Below, in pieces: positions 14,678 to 23,050 of a stretch of DNA of 32,776 nt. The position numbers and the translations under genes were made by a program. Numbering within the stretch: position 1 is the first letter of the stretch; each line of letters begins with the position of its first letter. Below the pieces are notes generated by a model. It had not been told where the DNA came from. It did no database searches and saw only the letters and a program-made list of their open reading frames with translations. Source of the stretch: Actinomycetota bacterium (GTDB taxonomy: Bacteria > Actinomycetota > Actinomycetes > Mycobacteriales > Micromonosporaceae); NCBI GenBank assembly GCA_005885555.1, contig VAWN01000099.1, positions 44,254 to 77,029 of the forward strand. The letters are read 5' to 3'.

Positions 14678-15738
14678 CCTTCGACGTCGTCGCGTTCACC
14701 GCCGCCTACGAGGCCTGGCTCGGGGCGCACATCCCGCTGGTACCCGACGACCTGCGGGCCAAGCACGAGGAACTGGCCGGCCCGGTGGTGCGGTTCCTGC
14801 GCGGTACCTACTACGTGTGGCTGCGCCGGGTCGCCGACCTGGTACCGCACCTGCTCGACCGCCCGCCCGTACCGCTGGTCGGCGACCTGCACATCGAGAA
14901 CTTCGGCACCTGGCGGGACCGGCACGGGGTACGCCGCTGGGGCGTCAACGACCTCGACGAGCTGACCCGTGGCGCCTACCCGCTCGACCTGCTCCGGCTG
15001 GCGACCTCCGCCGCCCTCGCGCCGGACGTCGCGCTGTCCACGGGCGAGGTGTGCCGGCTGCTGCTGGACCACTGGCGGCGGGCCGGTCCCGGTCCGGCCC
15101 TGGACATGGCCGGTGCCCGGCACCTGCGCGCGCTGGTGCCGGTACCGGGGCAGCCGCACCGGTACTTCACGGCGCTGCGCGACCTGCCCGCCGCCGACCC
15201 GGCTGCGGTCCCGGCCGCGGTACGTGCGGCGGTGGCGGCCAGCGCGCCGTCAAGCTGGCGGGCGGGTTGGCACGCGCGCCGTGCGGGTACCGGATCGCTC
15301 GGCCGTCCCCGGCTCGTGGCCGTGGGCCAGGACGCGGACGGCGACTGGCACGCCCGCGAGGTCAAGCTGCTCGGCCCGGCGACGGCGACCTGGCCGCCGG
15401 CCCGCGTCGGCCCGGTCGTGGACGACACGCTGTACCCCGCGGTGACCGCGGCCCTGTCCGCCCCGTACCCCGGCGGCCGGGTCGACGGCTGGCAGCTGCG
15501 CCGGCTGGCACCCGACGTGGTGCGCGTCGAGCTGTCCGGGCTGGCCGCGCGCGACGCCGAGCGGGTGGTGCGCTCGATGGCCCAGGCGGTCGTCGACGTG
15601 CACGGGGTCGATCGGGCCGCGCTGGCCGCGGCGCGGGCGGACGCGGCCGGGCGCGACGGTGACTGGCTGGCGGACGCGGTCGAGACGATGGCCGCCGACA
15701 CCCGGGCCTGCCACCGGGCCTGGCGGCAGCGGGTTTGA
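14674..15738 (+). CDS. DUF2252 family protein
   Basis: Protein of 354 residues. The motifs GDLHIENFG (70-78) and VNDLDE (91-96) are diagnostic of DUF2252, a widespread actinobacterial family with remote similarity to aminoglycoside-phosphotransferase/kinase folds; D71, H73, N76, D93 and D95 are the likely active-site residues. Biochemical function is not known to me. It is somewhat shorter than many DUF2252 members, which often exceed 400 residues. The GTG at 14674 overlaps the antiporter stop. It is the last gene of the 10171-15738 run and is followed after 68 bp by a convergent MFS gene. Confidence 0.88.
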   Translation: MTFDVVAFTAAYEAWLGAHIPLVPDDLRAKHEELAGPVVRFLRGTYYVWLRRVADLVPHLLDRPPVPLVGDLHIENFGTWRDRHGVRRWGVNDLDELTRGAYPLDLLRLATSAALAPDVALSTGEVCRLLLDHWRRAGPGPALDMAGARHLRALVPVPGQPHRYFTALRDLPAADPAAVPAAVRAAVAASAPSSWRAGWHARRAGTGSLGRPRLVAVGQDADGDWHAREVKLLGPATATWPPARVGPVVDDTLYPAVTAALSAPYPGGRVDGWQLRRLAPDVVRVELSGLAARDAERVVRSMAQAVVDVHGVDRAALAAARADAAGRDGDWLADAVETMAADTRACHRAWRQRV

Positions 15739-15761
15739 CCAGGGGGTGCGGGGGCACCTGG
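15739..15761 (+). terminator. possible weak terminator hairpin after the DUF2252 gene
   Basis: Directly after the stop, GGTGC (15745-15749) and GCACC (15754-15758) pair around a GGGG loop, and CCA/TGG outside them extend the stem across a GGG bulge. There is no strong T run. It lies in the 68-bp gap between convergent genes, where a terminator is expected. Confidence 0.35.
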
Positions 15762-15806
15762 ATCTTGGACAGCGGGACTCCCGAAGCCGCCGCCGTCACG
15801 CCGGCG

Positions 15807-16967
15807 TCACGCCGACGACGCGGCGCGGCCGGTCGCCACACCGGCCACCAGCGTCGCGGTACCCACGGCCGCCAGGCCCAGGAACGTCACCTCGTACCCG
15901 CCGGTGCGGTCGCGCAGCCACCCGGCCGCGACCGGACCCGCGGCCGCCAGCAGGTACCCGACGAAGAACGCCATTCCGGAGACCGCCGCCGATCCGGCCG
16001 GTCCGCCGCCGAGGCTGCCCAGTACGGTCAGCGCGAGGGCGAACTGCCCGCCCACGCCGAGCCCGAGCAGCGCGGTCCACAGGTAGGGCGCGCCGGACGG
16101 TACGACGGCGATCAGCACGAGCATCACCACGCTCGTCGCGACGGTGAGCGCGATGAGCAGGCTCAGCCCGCCACGCCGGTGCGCCAGTACCGGAAGGGCC
16201 AGCGCGGACACCAGCTGGGTCGCGCTGAAGAGTCCGAGCAGCAGGCCGGCCGTGGCAGCCGGTACCCCGACGGCGGTGTACCGCGGCGCGAGCCACGCGA
16301 GGATGCCGTAGTACATCAGCGACTGGCCACCCATGAACAGCGCGGCGTACCAGGCGCTGCGTTCCCGCCACGGCGCGGCCACCGGGGCCGGCTCGGACGC
16401 CGCCGCCGGTTCGGACGATGCAGCGCCGCGGGCCACCGGTACCCACGCCAGAAGCGCAAGTGCCGCGGGCAGTGCCCAGACCGCGAGCGCCGCCGGCCAC
16501 GAACCGTGCAGCGCCTGGCGCAGCGGTTCGGTCAGTGCCGCGGCGAGCATCGCGCCGCCGATGAGGCCGGCCGTGTAGAGCCCGGTGACCGGGCCGACCC
16601 ACCGGGGAAACCGGGCCCGCACAAGGGACGGCAGCAGCGCGCCGGCCACGGCGATGCCGATGCCGGCCAGTACCGTGGCGGGCCACAGCGCGGCCGGCAG
16701 CAGCCGCAGCGCGGTACCGGCGAGGATCAGCGCGACCGCGGCGCCCAGCACCCGGCCGCGTCCCCACCGGCGCGACGCGAGCGCACCGACCGGCGCGAAC
16801 AACCCCATGCACACCACCGGCAACGTGGTCAGCAGGCCGGTCTGCGCGGCAGTCAGGTGCAGGTCCCGGCCGACCGGGCCGGCCACCGGCGGGACGGAGG
16901 CGATGGGGGTACGGAGGTTGAGCGCCACCAGGACGACCGCGACGAGCCACCAGAGGTGGCGTCTCAC
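15807..16967 (-). CDS. MFS transporter, CynX/NimT-like
   Basis: Protein of 386 residues with twelve predicted membrane segments in two sets of six. The opening ALNLRTPIASVPPVAGPVG and the loop LASRRWGRGRVLG resemble the CynX/NimT branch of the major facilitator superfamily. It is the last gene of the aromatic operon; its GTG at 16967 overlaps the pobA stop as GTGA. It may import an aromatic acid or expel a toxic intermediate; the direction and substrate cannot be read from the sequence. A cyanate or nitroimidazole role, as in the founding members, seems unlikely in this context. Confidence 0.85.
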   Translation of the reverse strand: MRRHLWWLVAVVLVALNLRTPIASVPPVAGPVGRDLHLTAAQTGLLTTLPVVCMGLFAPVGALASRRWGRGRVLGAAVALILAGTALRLLPAALWPATVLAGIGIAVAGALLPSLVRARFPRWVGPVTGLYTAGLIGGAMLAAALTEPLRQALHGSWPAALAVWALPAALALLAWVPVARGAASSEPAAASEPAPVAAPWRERSAWYAALFMGGQSLMYYGILAWLAPRYTAVGVPAATAGLLLGLFSATQLVSALALPVLAHRRGGLSLLIALTVATSVVMLVLIAVVPSGAPYLWTALLGLGVGGQFALALTVLGSLGGGPAGSAAVSGMAFFVGYLLAAAGPVAAGWLRDRTGGYEVTFLGLAAVGTATLVAGVATGRAASSA

Positions 16968-18124
16968 GTCCAGTCCAGCGGCAGCCCCACGTAGTTCTCC
17001 GCGAGCGAGGTCGCCGCGGCGGTCGAGCCGACCACGTACCTCAGTTGGGACAGTTGCAGCCGGTGGCTGAACGGGTCGCCGTCCGGCGGCCGGTGCAGCA
17101 TCGAGGTCATCCACCACGAGAAGTGCTGTACCCGCCAGACCCGCCGTAGGCACCTTTCCGAGTAGGCGTTCAGGCCGCTTTCGTCGCCGCGGTAGAAGTC
17201 GGCGATGGCGGTGGCGAGCACCGCGACGTCGGCTACCGCGAGGTTGAGTCCCTTGGCACCGGTGGGCGGTACAATGTGCGCGGCGTCGCCGGCCAGGAAC
17301 AGCCGGCCGAACCGCATCGGTTCCACCACGAAGCTGCGCATCGCGGTGACGCCCTTCTCCAGGATCGGGCCGTCGGCGAGGTGGAAGCCGCGGCGGCGGG
17401 AAAGCCGGGTCTGCAGTTCGGTCCAGATGCGCTCGTCCGGCCACCCGTCGAGGTTCTCGTCCGGGCGCACCTGCAGGTACAGTCGCGTGATCTGTGGGGA
17501 ACGCATGCTGTGCAAGGCGAAGCCGCGCTCGTGGTAGGCGTAGATGAGCTCCTCGGACGACGGCGGTGTCCGCGCCAGGATGCCCAGCCACGCATAGGGA
17601 TAGTCGCGCTCGTACACCTGCAGCGCGCCGGCCGGGATCGACGGCCGGCACACCCCGTGGTACCCGTCGCAGCCCGCGACGATGTCGCACTCCAGGCTTT
17701 CCCGTCGACCGTCCACTGTGTACTCGACGAGGCGGTCGGAGACGGCCACGTCGGAGACGGAGAACACCAGCGGCCGCCCCGTCGCCAGCCGCGCCGCGAC
17801 GAGATCCTTCACCAGTTCGTGCTGACCGTAGATGCTGATCTCCCGACCGGCGAGCTCGGTCAGCGGGATCCGGTGCCCCTCGCCGTCGAACAGCAGCTCC
17901 AGGCCGTGGTGCACCATGCGTTCCTTGTGCAGCCGCTCGGCCAGGCCGATCTCGGTGAGCAGGTCGACGGTACCGTGTTCCAGCACACCGGCCCGGATCC
18001 GCCGCTCGATGTGCTCGCGGGTCTGGTTCTCCAGCACGACCGAGTCGATGCCGAGCCGGTGCAGCAGGTGCGCGAGCACCAGCCCGGCCGGCCCGGCACC
18101 GACGATGCCGACCTGCGTGCGCAT
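16964..18124 (-). CDS. pobA: 4-hydroxybenzoate 3-monooxygenase
   Basis: Flavoprotein of 386 residues that converts 4-hydroxybenzoate, NAD(P)H and O2 to protocatechuate. The FAD-binding GAGPAG is at 9-14, the second flavin motif FLAGDAAHIVPPTGAKGLNLA at about 276-296, and RRIRAGVLE matches the family. From memory of the Pseudomonas enzyme, the substrate-binding residues Y201, S212, R214 and Y222 correspond to Y195, S206, R208 and Y216 here, and the C-terminal ENYVGLP is also kept, so activity is expected. The ATG overlaps the aldehyde-dehydrogenase stop and the TGA overlaps the MFS start. Its product is the substrate of the PcaHG dioxygenase encoded in the divergent operon. Confidence 0.95.
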   Translation of the reverse strand: MRTQVGIVGAGPAGLVLAHLLHRLGIDSVVLENQTREHIERRIRAGVLEHGTVDLLTEIGLAERLHKERMVHHGLELLFDGEGHRIPLTELAGREISIYGQHELVKDLVAARLATGRPLVFSVSDVAVSDRLVEYTVDGRRESLECDIVAGCDGYHGVCRPSIPAGALQVYERDYPYAWLGILARTPPSSEELIYAYHERGFALHSMRSPQITRLYLQVRPDENLDGWPDERIWTELQTRLSRRRGFHLADGPILEKGVTAMRSFVVEPMRFGRLFLAGDAAHIVPPTGAKGLNLAVADVAVLATAIADFYRGDESGLNAYSERCLRRVWRVQHFSWWMTSMLHRPPDGDPFSHRLQLSQLRYVVGSTAAATSLAENYVGLPLDWT

Positions 18125-19590
18125 CAGAACGGGTACTGCGGGATCTCGCCGCGCATGGTGATCCAGCGGGTCTCGGTGAACGCGTCGAGGTTGGCGGTAC
18201 CGCCGAACCGCGCCCCGTTGCCCGAGTCCAGCGACCCGCCGAACGGCGCGACCGCCTCGTCGCTGACTGTCTGGTCGTTGATGTGCACGATCCCGGTCGG
18301 GATCTGTTCGGCCAACGCCAGCCCGCGCATCGGGTTCGCGGTGAGGATGCCCAGCGACAGCCCGTACCCGCTGTCGGCCGCGAGCCGCACCGCCTCGTCG
18401 ACGTCGGCGAAGCGCACCACCGGCGCGACCGGACCGAAGATCTCCTCCGCGTAGGCCGGCATCTCCGGGTGTACCCCGTCCAGCACGGTCGGCCGGTAGA
18501 ACAGTCCTTCGTAGCGGCCGCCCGCCGCCAGGCGCGCTCCACTGTCCACAGTGGACGTCACCAGTCCGTGTACCTTGTCCCGCTGCGCCTCGTCGATCAG
18601 CGGCCCGAGCGCGACCTGCGCGGTGGCCGGATCGCCGACCGGAAGCGCGTCGGCGTGCTCGGCGAGCGCCGCGACGTACTCGTCGGCGATGTCCGCGTGC
18701 ACCAGGTGCCGGCCGGTCGTCATGCAGATCTGCCCCTGGTGCAGGAAGGAACCCCACGCGCCGGCCGACACCGCGCGGGACACGTCGGCGTCGTCGAGCA
18801 CGAGCAGCGCCGAGTTGCCGCCCAGTTCCAGGTGCACCCGCTTCAGGTGCCGCCCGGCCAGTTCGGCCACCTGCCGTCCGGCCGCGGTGGAACCGGTGAA
18901 CGACACGACGCGCACCGCCGGTTCGGTGACCACCGCCCGGCCCACGTCCGGACCGCCGGGCAGCATGTGCAGCACTCCCGGCGGCAGCCCGGCCTCCTCG
19001 AAGATGCGCACGATGGACACCCCGCCGCTGACCGCGGTACGCGGGTCGGGCTTGAACACCACGGCGTTGCCCAGCGCCAGGGCCGGCGCGATCGAGCGGA
19101 TGCCGAGGATCAACGGGAAGTTGAACGGGGCGATGACGCCGACGACGCCGACCGGTACCCGTCGCGCCAGGCTCAGCTGCGGTTGCGCCGTCGGCAGGAT
19201 GTCGCCGAGCGGGCGGGACGCGAGCGCCGCCGCCTCGTAGCACTCCTGCGCCGCCGTGTGCGTCTCCACGCCGGCCTTGGGCGGGATCGAGCCGGCCTCG
19301 CGGACGATCCAGCGCTCGATGTCGGCGGCGCACCGCTCGAACAGCGCGCCGGCCCGGCGCAGCACCGCGGCCCGCTCCTCGAAGGAGGTCGCCGCCCAGT
19401 CGCGCTGCGCGCGGGCGGCGCGCTCGGTCGCCCGCGCCACGTCGTCGGCGTCCGCGCGGCCGATCCGGCCGATCTCGTTGCCGGTGGCCGGTTCCCGCAC
19501 CGTCGCGTCGCCGCCGTGCGCGGTGGTCCAGCCGTCGCTGTACACCTGGCCGTGCCAGGTCTTCTCGTGCATCAGGTCTTCTGAACTCAC
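18124..19590 (-). CDS. aromatic aldehyde dehydrogenase (benzaldehyde/vanillin dehydrogenase-like)
   Basis: NAD(P)-dependent aldehyde dehydrogenase of 488 residues. Catalytic residues are clear: N157 in APFNFPL, K180, general base E255 in LELGGNS and nucleophile C289 in GQICMTTGR. The last motif and the region AQPQLSLARRVPVGVVGVI resemble benzaldehyde and vanillin dehydrogenases. With pobA next to it, 4-hydroxybenzaldehyde to 4-hydroxybenzoate is the likely reaction, although vanillin or benzaldehyde are also possible. The start is GTG 19590, with AAGGAGG 6 nt upstream. It overlaps pobA by the ATGA arrangement and follows the ABC ATPase gene after 55 bp. One TCCACWGTGGA word lies at 18545-18555. 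Confidence 0.93.
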   Translation of the reverse strand: MSSEDLMHEKTWHGQVYSDGWTTAHGGDATVREPATGNEIGRIGRADADDVARATERAARAQRDWAATSFEERAAVLRRAGALFERCAADIERWIVREAGSIPPKAGVETHTAAQECYEAAALASRPLGDILPTAQPQLSLARRVPVGVVGVIAPFNFPLILGIRSIAPALALGNAVVFKPDPRTAVSGGVSIVRIFEEAGLPPGVLHMLPGGPDVGRAVVTEPAVRVVSFTGSTAAGRQVAELAGRHLKRVHLELGGNSALLVLDDADVSRAVSAGAWGSFLHQGQICMTTGRHLVHADIADEYVAALAEHADALPVGDPATAQVALGPLIDEAQRDKVHGLVTSTVDSGARLAAGGRYEGLFYRPTVLDGVHPEMPAYAEEIFGPVAPVVRFADVDEAVRLAADSGYGLSLGILTANPMRGLALAEQIPTGIVHINDQTVSDEAVAPFGGSLDSGNGARFGGTANLDAFTETRWITMRGEIPQYPF

Positions 19591-19645
19591 GGTGCCTCCT
19601 TCTTCGCTTCGCGGGACGCTTTGATGCGGCCCCGCCCCGCTACGC

Positions 19646-20425
19646 TCACGGGGACGCCTCCAGTGCGGTCGTGCGCTTGATGCGGGACCAGACCTGCGTG
19701 CGCAGGTCGGTGAAGCGCGGGTCGGCGCGGGTGCTCAGCTGGTCGCGCTCGTCGGGCAGGTCGACCGCGAGGTCCGCGTCCACAGTGGACGGTGCCGCGG
19801 ACAGCACGATCACGCGCTGGCCGAGGTACACCGCCTCGTCGATGTCGTGGGTGACGAACAGCAGGGTCACCGACAGGCGCCGCCACACGTCGCGGATGAG
19901 GTCCTCCAGGTCCGCGCGGGTCTGCGCGTCGACCGCCGCGAACGGTTCGTCCATCAGCAGCACGCGGGGGTGGTACCCGACGGCGCGCGCGATGGCGACC
20001 CGTTGCTGCATGCCGCCGGACAGCTGCCACGGGTACGCGCGACCGGCATCGGCCAGCCCGACGGCGGCGAGCGCATCGTCCACAATGGACTGCCGGCGCG
20101 CCTTCGGCAGGCCCTTGGCGCGCAACGGAAGCTCGACGTTCTCCCGTACCCGCAGCCACGGGAACAGGCTGCGCCCGTACTCCTGGAACACCACCGCCAG
20201 CTCCGGTGGCGGCCCGGCGACCGGTACCCCGTCGACCCGCACCATGCCGGCCGTCGGCGCGAGCAGCCCGGCGAGGCAGCGCAGCAGCGTGGTCTTCCCG
20301 CAGCCGGACGGACCGACGAGACAGGCGAACTCGCCGGTGCCGACCCGGAACGTCAGGTCCGCGATGGCCTCGACCCGGTGGCCCTGCCCCTCGTACACCT
20401 TGCGCAACCCGGCGACGTCGAGCAT
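19646..20425 (-). CDS. ABC importer ATP-binding protein, SsuB/TauB type
   Basis: Protein of 259 residues. Walker A GPSGCGKTT begins at residue 38, the Q-loop is VFQEY, the signature LSGGM lies at 135-139, Walker B is VLLMDEP with D159 and E160, and the switch is VTHDIDEAVYLGQRV. The last feature is typical of the nitrate/sulfonate/taurine importer ATPases. Two copies would energise the permease pair encoded just upstream. The ATG at 20425 overlaps the permease stop. Given the catabolic genes after it, uptake of an aromatic acid or aldehyde is more likely than of sulfonate. A TCCACWGTGGA word lies at 19779-19789 and a variant near 20089-20099. Confidence 0.93.
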   Translation of the reverse strand: MLDVAGLRKVYEGQGHRVEAIADLTFRVGTGEFACLVGPSGCGKTTLLRCLAGLLAPTAGMVRVDGVPVAGPPPELAVVFQEYGRSLFPWLRVRENVELPLRAKGLPKARRQSIVDDALAAVGLADAGRAYPWQLSGGMQQRVAIARAVGYHPRVLLMDEPFAAVDAQTRADLEDLIRDVWRRLSVTLLFVTHDIDEAVYLGQRVIVLSAAPSTVDADLAVDLPDERDQLSTRADPRFTDLRTQVWSRIKRTTALEASP

Positions 20426-21198
20426 CAGCGGCTCCCCCGCGCGACCGCGCGCAGCCCGTGGTACCAGCCGAGCACGCGCGCCTCGACCGCCCGGAACCCC
20501 AGTGACAGCAGGACTCCGAGCAGGCCGAGCAGCAGTACCCCGCTCCACATCTCCGGAATCGCGAAGCTGCGCTGGAACTGCACGACGGTGAACCCGAGCC
20601 CGCTGCTCGCCGCGAACATCTCGCTGATGACCATCAGGATGATGCCGATCGACAGCGCCTGCCGCGCGCCGGTGACGATCTGCGGGCTGGCCGCACGCAG
20701 CACCAGGCGGCGCAGCCGCAGCGTGCCGCCGATGTGGTACACCCGGGCGGTGTCGGCGAGCGTCGGGTCGATCGCGCGCACGCCCTCGACGGTGTTCAGC
20801 AGCACCGGCCACAGGCAGCCGGAGACGATGACGAGCACCTTCATCAGGTCGCCGATGCCGGCCACCAGGATGACGACCGGTACCAGCACCGGCGGCGGGA
20901 TCGCCCGCAGGAACTCCAGCACCGGCTCGGTCAGCGCGCGCAAGCGGGGACTGGCCCCGATCGCGACCCCGATCGCGATGCCGGCACACAACGCCACCGT
21001 GTACCCGACGGCGAGCCGGGCGAGGCTGGGCGCGACGTCGTCGAGCAGCCGCCGGCCGAACCAGGTGTCCCGGAACGCGGCGAGGATCCGCGCCAGCGGC
21101 GGCCGGTAGAAGTCGGTGCTGCCGGCGCTGGCGACCCACCACGCCGCGACGAGCACCGCCGGAAGGCCGAGCAGGGCAACGGTTCGCCGGACAATCAT
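20425..21198 (-). CDS. ABC importer permease, SsuC/TauC type (first paralogue)
   Basis: Protein of 257 residues with about six membrane segments. The region DTARVYHIGGTLRLRRLVLRAASPQIVTGAR is the EAA coupling loop that contacts the ATPase. RAIPPPVLVPVVILVAG is characteristic of the sulfonate/nitrate permease group. It probably pairs with the second permease (21195-21947) as a heterodimer. It is coupled by ATGA overlaps on both sides. Confidence 0.92.
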   Translation of the reverse strand: MIVRRTVALLGLPAVLVAAWWVASAGSTDFYRPPLARILAAFRDTWFGRRLLDDVAPSLARLAVGYTVALCAGIAIGVAIGASPRLRALTEPVLEFLRAIPPPVLVPVVILVAGIGDLMKVLVIVSGCLWPVLLNTVEGVRAIDPTLADTARVYHIGGTLRLRRLVLRAASPQIVTGARQALSIGIILMVISEMFAASSGLGFTVVQFQRSFAIPEMWSGVLLLGLLGVLLSLGFRAVEARVLGWYHGLRAVARGSR

Positions 21199-21947
21199 GT
21201 GCGCACCGCGGGGTGCCAGACGAGCGCGCGGCGTTCCGCGGCCCGGGTCACGAGGTTGGCCGCCACGCCGAGCAGGCCGGTGACGACGACGAGGGCGTAC
21301 ATCGCCGGTACCGCGCCGCTGCTCTGCGCCACCGCGATCTCCCGCCCCAGGCCGGGGGTACCGATGACGAGTTCCCCGGTGACCGCCAGCACCAGCGCGA
21401 CGGAGGTGGCCAGCCGGACCCCGGTCAGCGCGTACGGCAACGCGGTCGGCCAGACCAGGTACCGCATCCGGGCCAGGCGCCCCAGCCGGTAGCTGTCGGC
21501 GGTGTCACGCGCGACCGGGTCCACGTCGCCGACGCCGTGCAGCACCTGGACGAGCACCTGCCAGAAGGCGGCGTACACGACGAGCAGCAGGGTGGCCCGG
21601 ATTCCGGTGCCGTACAACAGGACGGCGAGCGGGATCAGCGCCACCGACGGGATCGGCCGGAGGAACTCGACGGTGGACGCGGTCGCCTCGCGCAGCAGCG
21701 GTACCGAGCCGATGACCACGCCACACACCAGCCCGGCGGCGACCGCGATCGCGAGCCCGGTCAGCCAGGTGCGCAGCGTGTCGCCGAGCGCGGCCCAGAA
21801 CGTGGGCTGGTGGGCCTGGTCGGCCAGTGCCACGGCGATCCGGCTGGGGGGCGGGAGGTACCCGGCCGGTACCAGGCCGAGCCGCGGCAGCGCTTCGAGT
21901 ACCCCGCCGAAGGCGAGCAGCCCGAGCACCCCCAGCCACGCCTTCAT
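21195..21947 (-). CDS. ABC importer permease, SsuC/TauC type (second paralogue)
   Basis: Protein of 250 residues with about six membrane segments; LRPIPSVALIPLAVLLYGTG and the EAA-like loop DTADSYRLGRLARMRYLVWP place it in the same permease group as its neighbour. The start at ATG 21947 overlaps the stop of the binding-protein gene; an open frame continues upstream to 22049 but runs through that gene, so a longer start is not favoured. Having two permease genes is a modest departure from the usual single SsuC homodimer. Confidence 0.92.
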   Translation of the reverse strand: MKAWLGVLGLLAFGGVLEALPRLGLVPAGYLPPPSRIAVALADQAHQPTFWAALGDTLRTWLTGLAIAVAAGLVCGVVIGSVPLLREATASTVEFLRPIPSVALIPLAVLLYGTGIRATLLLVVYAAFWQVLVQVLHGVGDVDPVARDTADSYRLGRLARMRYLVWPTALPYALTGVRLATSVALVLAVTGELVIGTPGLGREIAVAQSSGAVPAMYALVVVTGLLGVAANLVTRAAERRALVWHPAVRT

Positions 21948-22906
21948 GGAAGCAGGGCGTTCAGGTCCGGCGCCTTGTCCATCAGCCCGTCGCCGACGGC
22001 GAGGTCGGCCAGCGTCTGTACCGACTGCCGGTTTATCCCGGTCGGCCACTTCGGCAGGATGAGCTTCGCCGCGACGTCCGGCGTGATCTTCGTGTACGTG
22101 CCCAGCGCCTGCCGCACCTCGTCCGGATGCGCGTCGGCGTACTGCAGCGACTGGTTCATCGCCGCGACGAACCGCTTGACCAGATCCGGGTTCGCCTTGG
22201 TCAGCGCGACCGAGGCGAAGTACGTCGCGACGGTCAGGTTCGGCGCGGTGTCGACGTAGTTGGCCGCGACCATCCGGGCACCGGTGCCCAGCGCGGCGGT
22301 CACGAACGGCTCGACCTCCCAGATCGCGTCGACCCGCCCGGCCTGCAACGCGGCCAGCATGTCCGGGAACGCCAGCTCCACGAACCTGACCGCCTTAGGG
22401 TCGCCGCCGGCCTTGCGCACCGACGCCCGTACCGTGGTGTCGCCGATGTTCTTCAGCGTGTTGACCGCGACGGTCTTCCCGGCGAGGTCGGCCGCCGTGT
22501 GCACCGGACTGCCCGCCTTGACCAGTACCGCGCTGTAGTCCTTGTCGGCCACCCCGGTGGAGGCGACGCCGTTGCAGACCACCTTGACCGGCAACCCTTT
22601 GCTGGCGGCCAGCAGCAGCGAGGTCATGTTGCTGAAGCCGATCTGCACCTGGCCGCTCACCACGGCCGGCACGATGGCCGCACCGCCCTGGCTGGTGGAC
22701 AGCGTGAGATCGATGTTCTGCTGGTCGAAGAAACCCTTCTGCTTGCCGAGGTAGATCGGCGCCACATCGACGATCGCGATGACCGAGGCGGCCACCTTGT
22801 CCTTCTGGCCCGGAGCTGACTTTGCCGGCGGGGTACCCGACGACCCGCAGGCGGTCGCGCCGGCGGCGAGCACGGCGAGGCAGGCGAACGCGGCGAAACG
22901 TCGCAT
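21944..22906 (-). CDS. substrate-binding lipoprotein of the importer, SsuA/TauA/NMT1-like
   Basis: Protein of 320 residues. The N-terminus MRRFAAFACLAVLAAGATAC is a lipoprotein signal with lipidation expected at C20. The mature part has the NMT1/SsuA-type periplasmic binding fold: IVDVAPIYLGKQKGFFDQQNIDL early, GQVQIGFSN in the middle and FPDMLAALQAGRVDAIWEVEPF later. It captures the ligand outside the membrane and delivers it to the permeases. GGAGGT lies 5 nt before ATG 22906. As the first gene of the 22906-15807 operon it is divergent from the CoA-transferase operon. The ligand is inferred to be an aromatic compound from the genes downstream. Confidence 0.92.
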   Translation of the reverse strand: MRRFAAFACLAVLAAGATACGSSGTPPAKSAPGQKDKVAASVIAIVDVAPIYLGKQKGFFDQQNIDLTLSTSQGGAAIVPAVVSGQVQIGFSNMTSLLLAASKGLPVKVVCNGVASTGVADKDYSAVLVKAGSPVHTAADLAGKTVAVNTLKNIGDTTVRASVRKAGGDPKAVRFVELAFPDMLAALQAGRVDAIWEVEPFVTAALGTGARMVAANYVDTAPNLTVATYFASVALTKANPDLVKRFVAAMNQSLQYADAHPDEVRQALGTYTKITPDVAAKLILPKWPTGINRQSVQTLADLAVGDGLMDKAPDLNALLP

Positions 22907-22957
22907 CGGGACCTCCGTCCGGAGGAGTTCGGATGTCGCACGATGGTTCTCCATGCG

Positions 22958-23028
22958 ACCGTAGATATCGGTCCCATCCAGTGTCAACGCGCCGATACGT
23001 TGACGTGACGATCCGGCCCGCCTAGGGT
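22958..23028. promoter_or_regulatory. back-to-back promoters sharing an inverted repeat
   Basis: Plus strand: TTGACG (23000-23005), 17 bp, TAGGGT (23023-23028), pointing to the CoA-transferase operon. Minus strand: TTGACA (22987-22982), 18 bp, TACGGT (22963-22958), pointing to the importer/pobA operon. The two -35 boxes lie within the arms of one inverted repeat, GTCAACG (22983-22989) and CGTTGAC (22998-23004), separated by 8 bp. A regulator bound there would affect both operons; the IclR protein encoded at 26760 is the obvious candidate. Confidence 0.6.
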
Positions 23029-23050
23029 CCGGTGGAGACGCCTGTTCGCT

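Noticed and set aside
18543-18551. CTGTCCACA as a DnaA box and replication origin
   Set aside because: It is a single match inside the aldehyde-dehydrogenase gene, part of the TCCACWGTGGA word, with no AT-rich region, cluster of boxes or origin genes nearby.
21948-22049. Longer start for the second permease at 22049
   Set aside because: The extension lies wholly within the binding-protein gene, is Arg-rich and unlike a permease N-terminus, and the ATGA coupling at 21947 explains translation.
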